From Myxococcota bacterium (GTDB taxonomy: Bacteria; Myxococcota_A; UBA9160; UBA6930): a stretch of DNA of 64,000 nt. How positions within the stretch are numbered: the first letter of the stretch is position 1; each line of letters begins with the position of its first letter. Under the pieces are notes generated by a model. It ran no database searches. It was not told the origin of the DNA and saw only the letters and a list, made by a program, of their open reading frames with translations. A program made the position numbers and the translations under genes. The DNA lies in the NCBI GenBank assembly GCA_028285625.1, contig JANQOX010000014.1, positions 62,001 to 126,000 on the forward strand. The letters are read 5' to 3'. This document shows positions 9,188-17,337 of this stretch, piece by piece.

Positions 9188-9903
9188 GCTCCGCCGAGCG
9201 CCTGCTGGAAGGTGCGAATGCGTGCGGCGTTGGCGCCGACGTCGCCCTGGCCGTCGCGCGACTTCGAGCGGATGTCCACCTCGGAGCCATTGCCACTCGG
9301 TCGCACGCGGACCACCACGTCGTCCACGAACTGGAAGATCCGGGTGGTCTCCCGCGCCTCGAGCGTTCCAGCCGCCTCGTCGACCGAGACGATCTCCCAG
9401 CCGAGGGACTCGGCGGTCGTGCGCACGGCGGCCAGCGTGGTCGCGGGATCGGTGGCGACGATCTGGGTGGCCAGGTCGGGATAGGCCTCGCGGACCTGGG
9501 GCACGAAGTCGGCGGGGTAGGTCATGTCCCGACCGCGGTCGGAGGGGTCGCCGGCGAACGCCGGCGGGTCTTCGAGGTCGGTGGTGATGTCGTTGATCCG
9601 CGGCAGCCCCTGGCCCGGGCTGCTGGAAACGAGCAGCAGGCCCACGAGCCCCACGCCGCAGGCGATGCCCGTCCACGCCAGGCCGCGGCCCGAGCGGCCC
9701 GAGCCCTCCCGGGTGCGCCAGAGGGCGAACAGGCCCACCAGCAGCGCCAGCAGGCCTTCGAACAGGCCGAGCACGAACAACCACTGGAAGCCGAACATGG
9801 GCGAGACCAGTCCCAGGTGGATGAGCACCGGTGCCAGCAGGACGTCGAACACGCCCAGCAGGCCCAGGCCTCCGGCAACCACCGCCGCCACCGATCGCTT
9901 CAT
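9184..9903 (-). CDS. DUF1499 family membrane-anchored protein
   Basis: A 239-aa protein. Residues 1-90 contain three hydrophobic spans (LGLLGVFDVLLAPVLIHLG, then FVLGLFEGLLALLVGLFAL, then GIACGVGLVGLLLV). The rest is a soluble domain typical of DUF1499 (PADFVPQVREAYPDL, GWEIVSVDEAAGTLEARE, FVDDVVVRV). The function of DUF1499 is unknown; the soluble domain probably faces the periplasm. The ATG at 9903 is fixed by a strong AGGAGG site 7 nt upstream; longer readings into 10338 would lie antisense to the enoyl-CoA hydratase gene. The stop overlaps that of the acyl-CoA synthetase gene at CTAG 9184-9187. Confidence 0.85.
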   Translation of the reverse strand: MKRSVAAVVAGGLGLLGVFDVLLAPVLIHLGLVSPMFGFQWLFVLGLFEGLLALLVGLFALWRTREGSGRSGRGLAWTGIACGVGLVGLLLVSSSPGQGLPRINDITTDLEDPPAFAGDPSDRGRDMTYPADFVPQVREAYPDLATQIVATDPATTLAAVRTTAESLGWEIVSVDEAAGTLEARETTRIFQFVDDVVVRVRPSGNGSEVDIRSKSRDGQGDVGANAARIRTFQQALGGA

Positions 9904-10086
9904 GCGCGTCCTCCTAGCGGGGCCTGCGAAGGCGCCCCGCGCGCGAGCCCCTTGGGGGCGAGGCACGATACCACGGAGGGCCGACAAACACGCACCTCGC
10001 GCGCAACTTGCGCCCCGCGCCGAGCGCGCGAGTCTCTGCGGCCGCGAAGGGCGGAGCCGCCCGACGCCGGGAGGAAGCAGGCGCCT

Positions 10087-10863
10087 ATGGATCTGGTGGA
10101 GCTCACGTGGGAGGGGCCGGTCGGCGTGCTGACCCTGAATCGGCCCGACGCGCTCAATGCCCTCAGCAGCGCGATGCTGGAGGCCCTCGGCACCCGCATT
10201 GCCGAGGTGGCGGCTGCGCCCGACGCCCGGGCCGTGGTGGTGACCGGCGCGGGGCGCGCCTTCGCAGCTGGGGCCGACATCGCCGAGATGAGCGGCAAGA
10301 CCGCGCTCGAGGGCCAGGCCTTCAGCCGCCTGGGCCACGAGACCTTTTCGGCGCTCGAGGCACTCGAGATTCCCGCCATCGCGGCCGTGAATGGCTTTGC
10401 GCTCGGCGGGGGCTGCGAGCTGGCCCTGGCCTGCGACTGGATCTACGCCAGCAAGAAGGCGCGCTTCGGGCAGCCCGAGGTGAGCCTGGGCCTGCTGCCG
10501 GGCTTCGGGGGCACGTCGCGCCTGGCGCGCCGGGTCGGTGCCGGCTGGGCGCGCGAGCTGGTGCTCACGGGCGAGCCCGTGGATGCCGATACGGCCCTGG
10601 CCATGGGTCTCGCCAATCGCGTCTTCGAAGACCCCGAGGCGCTGCTGGCTGCGGCGGTCGCCGCGGGTCAGACGATCGCCAAGAAGGGCCCCGTGGCCGT
10701 GGCCGCCGCCAAGCGCGTGATGCAGGCGGCGGGAGACGCCGACCTCGACGTGGCCAACGCCCTCGAGCAGGCGACCTTCGGCGCCGTGTTCGCATCCGAG
10801 GACCGGGCCGAGGGCATGGCCGCCTTCCTCGAGAAGCGCGATCCCAAGTTCGGGGGCCGCTAG
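10087..10863 (+). CDS. Enoyl-CoA hydratase/isomerase family protein (crotonase)
   Basis: A 258-aa crotonase-fold enzyme of normal length. The oxyanion-hole segments are AFAAGADIAEM near residue 58 and AVNGFALGGGCELALACD near 100-117. The two catalytic glutamates of short-chain hydratases are represented by GGCELAL and GQPEVSLGLLPGFGGT. It would hydrate trans-2-enoyl-CoA to 3-hydroxyacyl-CoA in the cytoplasm. An upstream GGGAGGAAG supplies the ribosome-binding site for the ATG at 10087. The next gene starts with a GTG that overlaps this stop by one base (TAGTG), so the hydratase and epimerase are probably co-translated, although their pathways are not obviously related. Confidence 0.9.
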   Translation: MDLVELTWEGPVGVLTLNRPDALNALSSAMLEALGTRIAEVAAAPDARAVVVTGAGRAFAAGADIAEMSGKTALEGQAFSRLGHETFSALEALEIPAIAAVNGFALGGGCELALACDWIYASKKARFGQPEVSLGLLPGFGGTSRLARRVGAGWARELVLTGEPVDADTALAMGLANRVFEDPEALLAAAVAAGQTIAKKGPVAVAAAKRVMQAAGDADLDVANALEQATFGAVFASEDRAEGMAAFLEKRDPKFGGR

Positions 10864-11840
10864 TGCCGCGCTACCTGCTGACCGGGGCTGCCGGATTCAT
10901 CGGGGCTCGCACGGCCGAGTTGCTGCTCGAGAGCGGCGCCGAGGTCGTGGGCGTCGACAACCTCTCGGCGGCCTACGACGTACGCGTGAAGCGCCACCGT
11001 CTGGAGCGCCTGGCCGCGCGCCCGGGCTTTGCCTTCGAGACGGGCGACATCGGCGACCGCGCCCTGTTCGAGCGGCCGGCCCTGCGCGAGAGTCGCTTCG
11101 ACGGGCTGCTCAACCTGGCTGCGCGCGCCGGCGTACGCGCCAGCGTGGACGACCCGTGGGTCTACCTCGCCACCAACGGCACCGGCACGCTCAACTGCCT
11201 GGAGTTCTGCCGCCGGCAGGAGATCCCGAAGCTGGTGCTGGCGAGCACGTCGAGCCTGTACGGGACGTCCAACGAGGTGCCGTACACCGAAGACCAGGAC
11301 ACCAGCCGGCCGATCTCGCCCTATGCCGCCAGCAAGGCCGCCGCCGAGGCCATGTGCCATGCGTACCACGCGCTGCATGGCATCGACGTGACGGTGCTCC
11401 GCTACTTCACGGTCTACGGTCCGGCCGGCCGCCCGGACATGAGCGTCTTCCGCTTCACCCAGCGCATCCGCGAGGGCGAGCCGATCTTCGTGTACGGCGA
11501 CGGCAGCATGTCGCGCGACTTCACCTACGTGGACGACATCGCGCGTGGCACCATCGCGGCGCTGCGCCCCCTCGGTTACGAAATCATCAACCTGGGAAGC
11601 GACCGCCCCTTCACGGTGCGCGAGCTGATCGGCGTGGTCGAGAAGTCGGTGGGCCAGAAGGCGCAGATCCAGTACCAGGATGCCCACCCGGCCGACGTCC
11701 CCAGCACCTGGGCCAACATCGAAAAGGCCGCGCGCCTGCTCGACTGGCACCCCCAGGTGGCGCTGCCCGATGGCGTCGCCCGCGCCGTCGCCTGGTACGA
11801 GGCCGAGCGCGAGTGGGCGAAGGGCGTGAACGTCTACTGA
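10863..11840 (+). CDS. NAD-dependent nucleotide-sugar epimerase/dehydratase (SDR extended)
   Basis: A 325-aa protein of the GalE/UDP-glucuronate-4-epimerase type. The Rossmann motif is TGAAGFIG at residues 7-14, the Ser/Thr catalytic segment is ASTSSLYG, and the catalytic pair Tyr-Lys is in SPYAASKAAAE. RYFTVYGPAGRPDM and GSMSRDFTYVDDI match UDP-sugar epimerases. It would act on UDP-sugars for envelope polysaccharide. The GTG start at 10863 shares one base with the preceding stop (TAGTG). The stop lies 11 nt before the tandem repeat derived from the leuD 3' end. The exact sugar (glucose, glucuronate or xylose) is not resolved. Confidence 0.88.
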   Translation: MPRYLLTGAAGFIGARTAELLLESGAEVVGVDNLSAAYDVRVKRHRLERLAARPGFAFETGDIGDRALFERPALRESRFDGLLNLAARAGVRASVDDPWVYLATNGTGTLNCLEFCRRQEIPKLVLASTSSLYGTSNEVPYTEDQDTSRPISPYAASKAAAEAMCHAYHALHGIDVTVLRYFTVYGPAGRPDMSVFRFTQRIREGEPIFVYGDGSMSRDFTYVDDIARGTIAALRPLGYEIINLGSDRPFTVRELIGVVEKSVGQKAQIQYQDAHPADVPSTWANIEKAARLLDWHPQVALPDGVARAVAWYEAEREWAKGVNVY

Positions 11841-11850
11841 TTCGCCCCGC

Positions 11851-11930
11851 GAATCCGCCTGTCGGCCAGCCCGCGAGTCCGCGTGTCGGCTAGCCCGTGA
11901 ATCCGCGTGTCGGCTAGCCCGTGAATCCGT
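11851..11930. repeat. 24-bp tandem repeat (three units plus part of a fourth) containing the leuD stop codon
   Basis: Units at 11851-11874, 11875-11898 and 11899-11922 are near identical, with a partial fourth beginning at 11923. Units two and three contain GTGTCGGCTAGCCCGT. On the minus strand the unit at 11899-11922 reads through the last leuD codons (acg ggc tag), so the repeats are successive copies of the leuD 3' end placed beyond its own stop. Confidence 0.85.
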
Positions 11931-12519
11931 TCAGGTAGGGCACGCGTTCGGCGGCCGTTTCGATCGTCGCGCCGGCCTCGAGCAGTACCGCCGTGGCATC
12001 CCAGGTGCCCTCGAGCAGCTGCTGGCGGGTGCCGTCGCGGATGCCGGCCTCGAACGTGCCGGCCTTGCAGCGCACCTGGCGCGCCTCGATGTCGATCGCC
12101 ACCTCCTGGCTGGGATCCAGCTCGACGCTCTCCATCAGGCTCGCCAGGTCGCCGGCCTCGAGCGTGACGCAGGGCAGGCCGAGCGCGGTGCAGTTGCCCG
12201 CGAAGATCTCGGCGAACGAGCCCGCGATGAAGGCCCGGAAGCCAGTGCGCATCAGCGCCTGCGGCGCGTGCTCGCGCGACGAGCCACAGCCGAAGTTGTC
12301 GCCCGCCACCAGGATCGAGGCCCCCTCGTAGCGCTCGTCGTCCAGCGGATGGTCGCCCTTGGCCTGGGCGCGATCGTCGTGGAACGCGTACTCGCCCAGC
12401 CCGTCGAAGGTGACGCAGCGCATGAAGCGGGCGGGGATGATGCGGTCGGTGTCGATGTCCGCTCCGCGCAGCACGGCGGCGCGGCCGGTGAACCCGTCAA
12501 TGCGTTTTTCGTTGGCCAT
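11914..12519 (-). CDS. leuD: 3-isopropylmalate dehydratase small subunit
   Basis: A 201-aa swivelling-domain subunit of isopropylmalate isomerase. ADIDTDRIIPARFM near the N-terminus, GDNFGCGSSREHAP and IAGSFAEIFAGNC are diagnostic. With LeuC it isomerises 2-isopropylmalate to 3-isopropylmalate in leucine biosynthesis. Its ATG overlaps the leuC stop by one base (TAATG), which indicates a two-gene operon with translational coupling. The C-terminus reads YLNGFTG, and the DNA encoding its end has been tandemly copied downstream. No leuA or leuB lies in the window. Confidence 0.95.
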   Translation of the reverse strand: MANEKRIDGFTGRAAVLRGADIDTDRIIPARFMRCVTFDGLGEYAFHDDRAQAKGDHPLDDERYEGASILVAGDNFGCGSSREHAPQALMRTGFRAFIAGSFAEIFAGNCTALGLPCVTLEAGDLASLMESVELDPSQEVAIDIEARQVRCKAGTFEAGIRDGTRQQLLEGTWDATAVLLEAGATIETAAERVPYLNGFTG

Positions 12520-13925
12520 TAGAGGACTTCCCGGACATCGGTGACGCAGCCCTTGATGGCTGCGGCGGCCACCATGGCCGGCGACATGAGGAGCGTTCGG
12601 CCCGTGGGCGAGCCCTGGCGCCCCTTGAAGTTGCGGTTGCTCGAGCTGGCGCAGATCTCGCGGCCGACCAGCTTGTCGGGGTTCATGGCCAGGCACATCG
12701 AGCAGCCGGGCTCGCGCCACTCGAAGCCCGCGGAGCGGAAGACCTCGTCGAGGCCCTCTGCTTCGGCTTCGCGCGCGACGGCCTGTGAGCCCGGCACCAC
12801 CAGGGCGCGCACGCCGGCCGCGACCTTGCCGCGCTTGGCCACGCGTGCGGCCTCGCGGAGATCCGAGATGCGGCCATTGGTGCACGAGCCGATGAACGCC
12901 ACGTCCACCGCGGTGCCCGCCAGGGGCTCACCCGGTCGCAGCTCCATGAACGCGTAGGCCTCTTCGACCGAGGCCCGCTCGTCGTCGGGCATGTCCTCCA
13001 CCCGGGGCAGGCGCTCGTTCACGCCGCAGTTCTGCCCGGGGTTGATGCCCCAGGTGACCGACGGCTCGATCTCGGCACCCGCGAGCGACACGCGGTCGTC
13101 ATAGGGGGCGTCGGCGTCCGTGGCGATGTCGCGCCAGAACGCCACCGCGCGGTCCCAGGCCTCGCCGCGCGGGGCGTACTCGCGTCCGGCCAGGTAGTCG
13201 AAGGTGGTTTCGTCCGGGTTCACGTACCCCACCCGCGCCCCGCCCTCGATCGACATGTTGCAGAGGGTGAGGCGCTCTTCGAGCGTCATGGCGTCGACCA
13301 CGTCGCCGCCGTATTCGTAGGCGAAGCCCACGCCGCCCTTCACGCCCAGGCGGCGGATGATCGCGAGCGCCACGTCCTTCGAGTAGACGCCGCCTCCGAG
13401 CTTTCCGGTCACGTCGATGCGGCGCACGCCCGGCCGCGCCATGGTGAGGCACTGGGTCGCGAGCACGTCGCGCACCTGGCTGGTGCCGATGCCGAAGGCG
13501 ATCGCTCCGAAGGCGCCATGGGTCGAGGTGTGGCTGTCGCCGCAGGCGATGGTCATGCCGGGCTGGGTGAGGCCCAGCTCCGGCCCGATCACGTGCACCA
13601 CGCCCTGGTGGCCGCTCGGCGTGTCGAACAGCGCGATGTCGTGCTCGCGGCAGTTGCGTTCGAGCTCGACCATCATCGCCTCGGCCAGATTGTCCGACAG
13701 CGGTCGGATCTGCGAGTCGGTCGGGATGATGTGGTCCACCGTGGCGAAGGTCCGGCGCGGGAAGCGCACCGAGAGCCCGGCCTCGCGCAGCATGGCGAAG
13801 GCCTGGGGGCTCGTGACTTCGTGGATCAGGTGGAGCCCGATCAGCAGCTGGGTCTGGCCGGTGGGCAGCTCGCGCACGGCGTGCAGGTCCCAGACCTTGT
13901 CGAAGAGGCTCTTTCCGGGGGGCAT
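12519..13925 (-). CDS. leuC: 3-isopropylmalate dehydratase large subunit (4Fe-4S)
   Basis: A 468-aa aconitase-family subunit. Cys ligands of the labile 4Fe-4S cluster appear in FIGSCTNGR and GCSMCLAM, and [10 protein letters not shown] and [14 protein letters not shown] are typical of the family. It acts with LeuD in the isomerisation step of leucine biosynthesis. The ATG at 13925 has no ribosome-binding site; CTAAAT stands 7 nt upstream, so the mRNA may be leaderless. A GC-rich imperfect hairpin lies further upstream (13956-13980), but I see no leucine-rich leader peptide. Confidence 0.95.
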   Translation of the reverse strand: MPPGKSLFDKVWDLHAVRELPTGQTQLLIGLHLIHEVTSPQAFAMLREAGLSVRFPRRTFATVDHIIPTDSQIRPLSDNLAEAMMVELERNCREHDIALFDTPSGHQGVVHVIGPELGLTQPGMTIACGDSHTSTHGAFGAIAFGIGTSQVRDVLATQCLTMARPGVRRIDVTGKLGGGVYSKDVALAIIRRLGVKGGVGFAYEYGGDVVDAMTLEERLTLCNMSIEGGARVGYVNPDETTFDYLAGREYAPRGEAWDRAVAFWRDIATDADAPYDDRVSLAGAEIEPSVTWGINPGQNCGVNERLPRVEDMPDDERASVEEAYAFMELRPGEPLAGTAVDVAFIGSCTNGRISDLREAARVAKRGKVAAGVRALVVPGSQAVAREAEAEGLDEVFRSAGFEWREPGCSMCLAMNPDKLVGREICASSSNRNFKGRQGSPTGRTLLMSPAMVAAAAIKGCVTDVREVL

Positions 13926-13932
13926 CCGGTGG

Positions 13933-13938
13933 ATTTAG
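13933..13938 (-). promoter_or_regulatory. -10 hexamer CTAAAT of a probable leaderless promoter (leuC)
   Basis: On the minus strand TG-C-TAAAT, resembling an extended -10, ends 7 nt before the leuC ATG. No Shine-Dalgarno sequence follows it. Confidence 0.4.
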
Positions 13939-14029
13939 CAGATGGGGCATTGATCGCCCCGAGCCGGTCACGGCCGGGGCTGCGCCGTTCTGCGAGGCTC
14001 GCCGAGGAGGCGCCCGATGCCGGGACCGG

Positions 14030-14035
14030 TATCCT
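14030..14035 (+). promoter_or_regulatory. -10 hexamer TATCCT of a probable leaderless promoter (carboxylesterase gene)
   Basis: TATCCT is followed by 9 nt and the ATG at 14045. The leader would be three bases or fewer, and no ribosome-binding site is present. Confidence 0.45.
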
Positions 14036-14044
14036 CGGCCGCCC

Positions 14045-14731
14045 ATGGACCTTCTCTACACCGCACACGTACCGCCGGGCGATGGCCCGTTTCCCACCAT
14101 CCTGGCCCTGCATGGCTTCGGGGCCAGCGCCCACGACCTGATCGGGCTGGCCAGCATCCTGCACGGCGGCGCGGCGATGGTGCTGAGCCCCCAGGGCCCG
14201 CTGGCCTTCCAGATGGGCACGCCCGAGCAGGGCGGCGGCATGGTGGGCTTCGGCTGGGCCACGCCGCCGTCGGCGCCGGGTGCCGACCCGGGCTTCGCCG
14301 AGTACGAGCGTGCCGCCGACCAGGTGCGTGCCTTTCTCGACGGCGCCATGGAGCGCTACCCCATCGATCCCCGCAAGATCCTGCCCCTGGGCTTCAGCCA
14401 GGGCGGCGTGATCGCCTACGACCTGGTGCTGCGCGACCCCGGGCGCTTCTGCGGGATGGTGTCCATGAGTAGCTGGCTACCGGGCGAGCTCGATGCGTCG
14501 ATCCCGGCACAGGATGGGCACGAGGGCTTCCCGGCCCTGGTGCTGCACGGCACCGACGACCCGATGATCCCGGTCGACCGCGGCCAGGAGTCGCGCGACC
14601 TGCTGCTGAAGCGCGGCATGAACGTGTCGTTCCGCGAGTACCCGATGGGCCACGAGATCGCCCCCGAAGCCCTGCGCGACCTCGTGGGCTGGGTCGAAGA
14701 GAAGGCCTTCACCGTCATCCAGCTCGCCTAG
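14045..14731 (+). CDS. Phospholipase/carboxylesterase family alpha/beta hydrolase
   Basis: A 228-aa cytoplasmic serine hydrolase of the YpfH/acyl-protein-thioesterase type. The nucleophile elbow is LGFSQGGVIAYD near residue 118, the acid is in HGTDDPMIPVD, and the histidine in YPMGHEIAPEA. The N-terminal LALHGFGASAHDL supplies the oxyanion hole. Substrates in this family are lysophospholipids or short esters; none can be singled out. The stop (14729-14731) and that of the convergent membrane-protein gene (14753) both sit in CTAG tetramers 22 nt apart. Confidence 0.87.
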   Translation: MDLLYTAHVPPGDGPFPTILALHGFGASAHDLIGLASILHGGAAMVLSPQGPLAFQMGTPEQGGGMVGFGWATPPSAPGADPGFAEYERAADQVRAFLDGAMERYPIDPRKILPLGFSQGGVIAYDLVLRDPGRFCGMVSMSSWLPGELDASIPAQDGHEGFPALVLHGTDDPMIPVDRGQESRDLLLKRGMNVSFREYPMGHEIAPEALRDLVGWVEEKAFTVIQLA

Positions 14732-14752
14732 CGACGGGGCGAGAGAGCGGGC

Positions 14753-15478
14753 CTAGGCGCCCGAAGGGGCCGCGGCAGCGGCGCGCGCCTCGACGCGGCG
14801 CAGGTAGGCGGCCGGCGGGGCGAAGGCCAGCCACAGGCTGATGCCGCCGACCAGGCCCACCAGGGACGTGGTGGCGAGCACGGCCGGCGTCTCGGCGGGG
14901 TTCAGGCCCTGGAGCCGACTCACCAGGAAGACGGCGAAGCCGATCACCACGGCGATGCAGCAGATCGACCAGAGGCGGAAGCGGTCGAGCACGACGGGGC
15001 TCACCAGGCCGAGCGCGTGGCGGCGTCGCAGGAGTCCCAGATAGCGAACGGACTCGAAGGCCGACCACGCGAAGGCGCCGCCGCGGCCCGCCCAGCCCAG
15101 CCAATAGAGCGCGCCCGAATCGGCGCCGCTTCCGGGGACCGAGATCGCGAGCGCCACCGCGGCCACGGCGACGACCGCGCGCGCCCAGGTGCGGTCGGCG
15201 CGAAACACCCGCCAGGTGGCCACGTAGAGCGCGAGGCACGCCAGGTTCTGGATGGCCAGCGCCGTGGCGAGCCAGACCCCGCGGTCTTCGGCGGCGCCCA
15301 GCAGGCCCGCGCGAACGGCCAGCGAGAGCGGCAGGCCGACGCCCCCCAGCAGCAGGCAACACGCACCCATGGCCAGCTCCGGCAGCTGTCGGGTGCGCCG
15401 GGCGAGCAGAAGCAGCCGGACGCCGATCACGGCGTCTGCTACGAGCTGCACGACGATGCCCAGGCCGAGAAGTGCCAC
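14753..15478 (-). CDS. Conserved multi-pass membrane protein of unknown function
   Basis: A 241-aa protein with about seven hydrophobic segments: residues 1-25, 35-60, 70-92, 103-115, a less hydrophobic stretch near 120-140, then 170-190 and 200-220. It has a short charged tail (RRVEARAAAAAPSGA). I recognise no enzymatic motif; the 7-TM layout resembles sensor modules found in front of histidine kinases, but no kinase domain follows. The start is GTG at 15478, with GAGGGG just upstream acting as ribosome-binding site. It is a single gene, convergent with the carboxylesterase and separated from the BON-protein operon by a strong terminator hairpin. Confidence 0.7.
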   Translation of the reverse strand: MALLGLGIVVQLVADAVIGVRLLLLARRTRQLPELAMGACCLLLGGVGLPLSLAVRAGLLGAAEDRGVWLATALAIQNLACLALYVATWRVFRADRTWARAVVAVAAVALAISVPGSGADSGALYWLGWAGRGGAFAWSAFESVRYLGLLRRRHALGLVSPVVLDRFRLWSICCIAVVIGFAVFLVSRLQGLNPAETPAVLATTSLVGLVGGISLWLAFAPPAAYLRRVEARAAAAAPSGA

Positions 15479-15522
15479 GCCCCTCTATCGGCCAGACTGC
15501 GGTCCGGGTGGATTGGGGCAAA

Positions 15523-15565
15523 CCCCGCCCGGGCCCCGGAGGTTGCGTACGGGGCCCGGGCGGGG
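15523..15565 (-). terminator. Strong GC hairpin terminator of the hibernation-factor/YebE/BON operon
   Basis: Perfect 15-bp arms at 15523-15537 and 15551-15565 enclose a 13-nt loop. The hairpin begins 21 nt beyond the BON gene stop on the minus strand and is followed by TTTGCCCC. A hairpin with the same CCCCGCCCGGG core ends the second hibernation-factor-like gene (27066-27101). Confidence 0.75.
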
Positions 15566-15586
15566 GGCCGGCGTGGGAGGGGCCGG

Positions 15587-16144
15587 TCAGGCTGCGGCGG
15601 CGTCCTGCGCGGGCACGCGGCGCTGCGCCACGAGCTGCGCATCGATTTCCACCGCCAGCACGCCGGGCACCGCGGCGATGCGGTGCTTCAAGCGCAGCAC
15701 GTCCGTGGGGTCCTGGAACATGCCGCGGATCGAGACCAGGCCGTTCGCGACCCGCAGCTCGAGCGTGGTGTCGAGGAAGCGGCCGTCGCCCTTGATGATC
15801 AGGCGGACCTCGCGCTCGATGGCCACGTCGCCCTGGGTGCCGGGCGTCACGCGCAGCTCGTTGTCCACGTCGATCACGCCCGGCGTCCGCCACGCCGCCT
15901 GTTCGGCTCGCAGGCTCTGCTCGAGAACGCGCACCGAGCCCTGCAGGACGACCTCACCGTTGCGCACCGCCACGCGGACGTCTGCACCCTCGCGGTCGTC
16001 CAGCGCGGCGAGGTTGGCTTCGATGCGTTCGCGCAGGGCCGCATCCTGGGCCGAGGCGGCCGCCCCCGCAGACTGGTTCGCCAGGGCGAAGGCCCCACTC
16101 ACGGCCAGGATGGCCAGAGCGCTTCGGACCGGCATCGCGCTCAC
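15587..16144 (-). CDS. BON-domain exported protein
   Basis: A 185-aa protein. A signal peptide (LAILAVSGAFALANQSAGAAASA) is followed by one or two BON-type beta-alpha-beta modules with alternating motifs such as VRVAVRNGEVVLQGSV and LELRVANGLVSIRGMF. BON proteins of the OsmY type are periplasmic, induced by osmotic or membrane stress, and bind phospholipid. The GTG at 16144 overlaps the preceding stop as GTGA; an ATG at 16135 is an equally possible start. It is the last gene of a three-gene stress unit starting at the hibernation-factor-like gene and ends just before a strong terminator. Confidence 0.78.
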   Translation of the reverse strand: MSAMPVRSALAILAVSGAFALANQSAGAAASAQDAALRERIEANLAALDDREGADVRVAVRNGEVVLQGSVRVLEQSLRAEQAAWRTPGVIDVDNELRVTPGTQGDVAIEREVRLIIKGDGRFLDTTLELRVANGLVSIRGMFQDPTDVLRLKHRIAAVPGVLAVEIDAQLVAQRRVPAQDAAAA

Positions 16145-16821
16145 GACGCGGCCCGGGCCAGGGGCTCGGCCGCCTCGGTGTCGAGCTCTTCGTGGATCGA
16201 TGCGACCAGGGCCTTCGGCAGGCCCAGCCGTGCCGCGAGCAGCTCGAGGTAGGCGCGCTCTTCGGGCGTGTCGATCTCGATCGCCAGCAGCGAGACGGCG
16301 TAGATCTCCGATGCGATCTCGGGCGTGCGCGCTGCGCGCACCAGCTCGTTCAGGTCGACGGGACGATCGAGGACGCCGAGCAGGTCGAGCTTCTCCGCAT
16401 CGGTGAGGTCGAGCGAGCGGACGCGCGCGTGCAGCGCCTCGCGTTCGACCGCATCGAGGCGGCCGTCGGCCTGAGCCGCCGCGATCATTGCGCGCAGCAG
16501 GGTGAGGCCCAGGTTCTCGGCGTCGGGGCCATCGGCGGTCGCAGGGACGAAGCGATCGATGCCGGGCGAAACGGGTAGCGACGCGACGGCGGGCTCGGAG
16601 GCCGGCACGCCCGAAGCCTCCCCGGCCCGATGACGCTGCCAGGCGGCGTAGGCGAGCCCTCCTACCGCGGCAATGCCGCCCACCTGGAGCGCCTTCTTGC
16701 CGAACTTGCGCCCACGCTTGCTGGTGAGCATCCCGCCGGCGAGAGAGCCGGCGAGGCCCCCTGCGAACCCGCTGGCCGCACTGCTTCCGAGCAGCTGCGA
16801 AAGGATGCGATCTGCGCTCAT
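16141..16821 (-). CDS. DUF533/YebE-like inner-membrane protein with TerB-like domain
   Basis: A 226-aa protein. The N-terminal part is Gly/Ala rich with a lysine-rich patch (SKRGRKFGKKALQ) and one hydrophobic span (VGGIAAVGGLAYAAW). The C-terminal 140 residues form a TerB-like helical domain (LLRAMIAAAQADGRLDAVEREAL, and IDTPEERAYLELLAARLGLP). This is the architecture of E. coli YebE (DUF533), whose role is unknown but which is envelope-stress induced. The ATG at 16821 is fixed by AGGAGG 7 nt upstream. It lies 66 nt behind the hibernation-factor-like gene, with a short GC hairpin between (about 16862-16880), and overlaps the BON gene by 4 nt. Confidence 0.8.
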   Translation of the reverse strand: MSADRILSQLLGSSAASGFAGGLAGSLAGGMLTSKRGRKFGKKALQVGGIAAVGGLAYAAWQRHRAGEASGVPASEPAVASLPVSPGIDRFVPATADGPDAENLGLTLLRAMIAAAQADGRLDAVEREALHARVRSLDLTDAEKLDLLGVLDRPVDLNELVRAARTPEIASEIYAVSLLAIEIDTPEERAYLELLAARLGLPKALVASIHEELDTEAAEPLARAAS

Positions 16822-16887
16822 GGTCGTTCCTCCTGGGTGAGAAGCCGTCAGCGGGTACGGGCGGGTCGTGCGCGACCCGCGCACGGG

Positions 16888-17235
16888 CTAGCGAAGCGCG
16901 ATGCGGCTTCGTCCGCGCTCCGCGCCCGCTCGCGGCAGGGTGCTCCGGCGCCGATCGAGCCGGTGGGCGAGCCGCCAGGCCACGGCATCGGCGGCGGCGC
17001 GAACGCTCTCGGCCTGGTCTTCCACCACCAACCGCTCGTCCGCGCGAAGCCGCAGGTGGGCGCGGCAGCGCCAGCCGCGGCCGGCCAGCCGCGGGTCGGT
17101 GTGGGTCGACACCGTCACGTGGACGGCCTCGATCGCTGCGACGTGTCGCCCCAACGCCAGCCGAAGCTTGTGGTCGACGGCGCTGCGCGTCTCGGCGGAA
17201 AGCTCGAGGTGAGGGCTGCGAATCCGAAGCTGCAT
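16888..17235 (-). CDS. Ribosome hibernation-promoting-factor-like protein (HPF/RaiA fold), copy 1
   Basis: A 115-aa protein. Residues 1-95 follow the beta-alpha-beta-beta-beta-alpha pattern of HPF/YfiA/sigma-54-modulation proteins: LRIRSPHLELSAETRSAVDH, then VHVTVSTHTD, WRCRAHLRL, and VEDQAESVRAAADAVAWRL. The C-terminus is Arg rich. Family members bind the 30S decoding region and silence ribosomes in stress. It lacks the long C-terminal dimerisation domain of long HPF. A GAGGAG ribosome-binding site precedes the ATG at 17235. The upstream region shared with the divergent LysR gene carries the motif found at three other promoters in this island. It leads a three-gene stress operon. Confidence 0.78.
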   Translation of the reverse strand: MQLRIRSPHLELSAETRSAVDHKLRLALGRHVAAIEAVHVTVSTHTDPRLAGRGWRCRAHLRLRADERLVVEDQAESVRAAADAVAWRLAHRLDRRRSTLPRAGAERGRSRIALR

Positions 17236-17261
17236 GGGGCGTCTCCTCGCGACACACCGAA

Positions 17262-17293
17262 CCTAGGGGGTCCGCATATATCCACAAATAGGA
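17262..17293 (-). promoter_or_regulatory. Shared island promoter/operator, site A (hibernation factor 1 / nhaR-like intergenic region)
   Basis: On the minus strand CTATTT (17291-17286) is followed by 18 nt and CCTAGG (17267-17262), about 30 nt before the start codon. Overlapping it on the plus strand is TCCACAAATAGGA (17281-17293), a T-N11-A box of the LysR type with TCC-N7-GGA dyad symmetry. Its position between the divergent genes suits autoregulation. Confidence 0.6.
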
Positions 17294-17337
17294 AATGTCT
17301 CCGCTAGAATTCGATAAATACGAAGGGAGGATCGGCC

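Noticed and set aside
13956-13980. Imperfect hairpin upstream of leuC as a leucine attenuator
   Set aside because: No leader peptide with a run of Leu codons and no T tract are present, and the likely promoter lies downstream of the hairpin.
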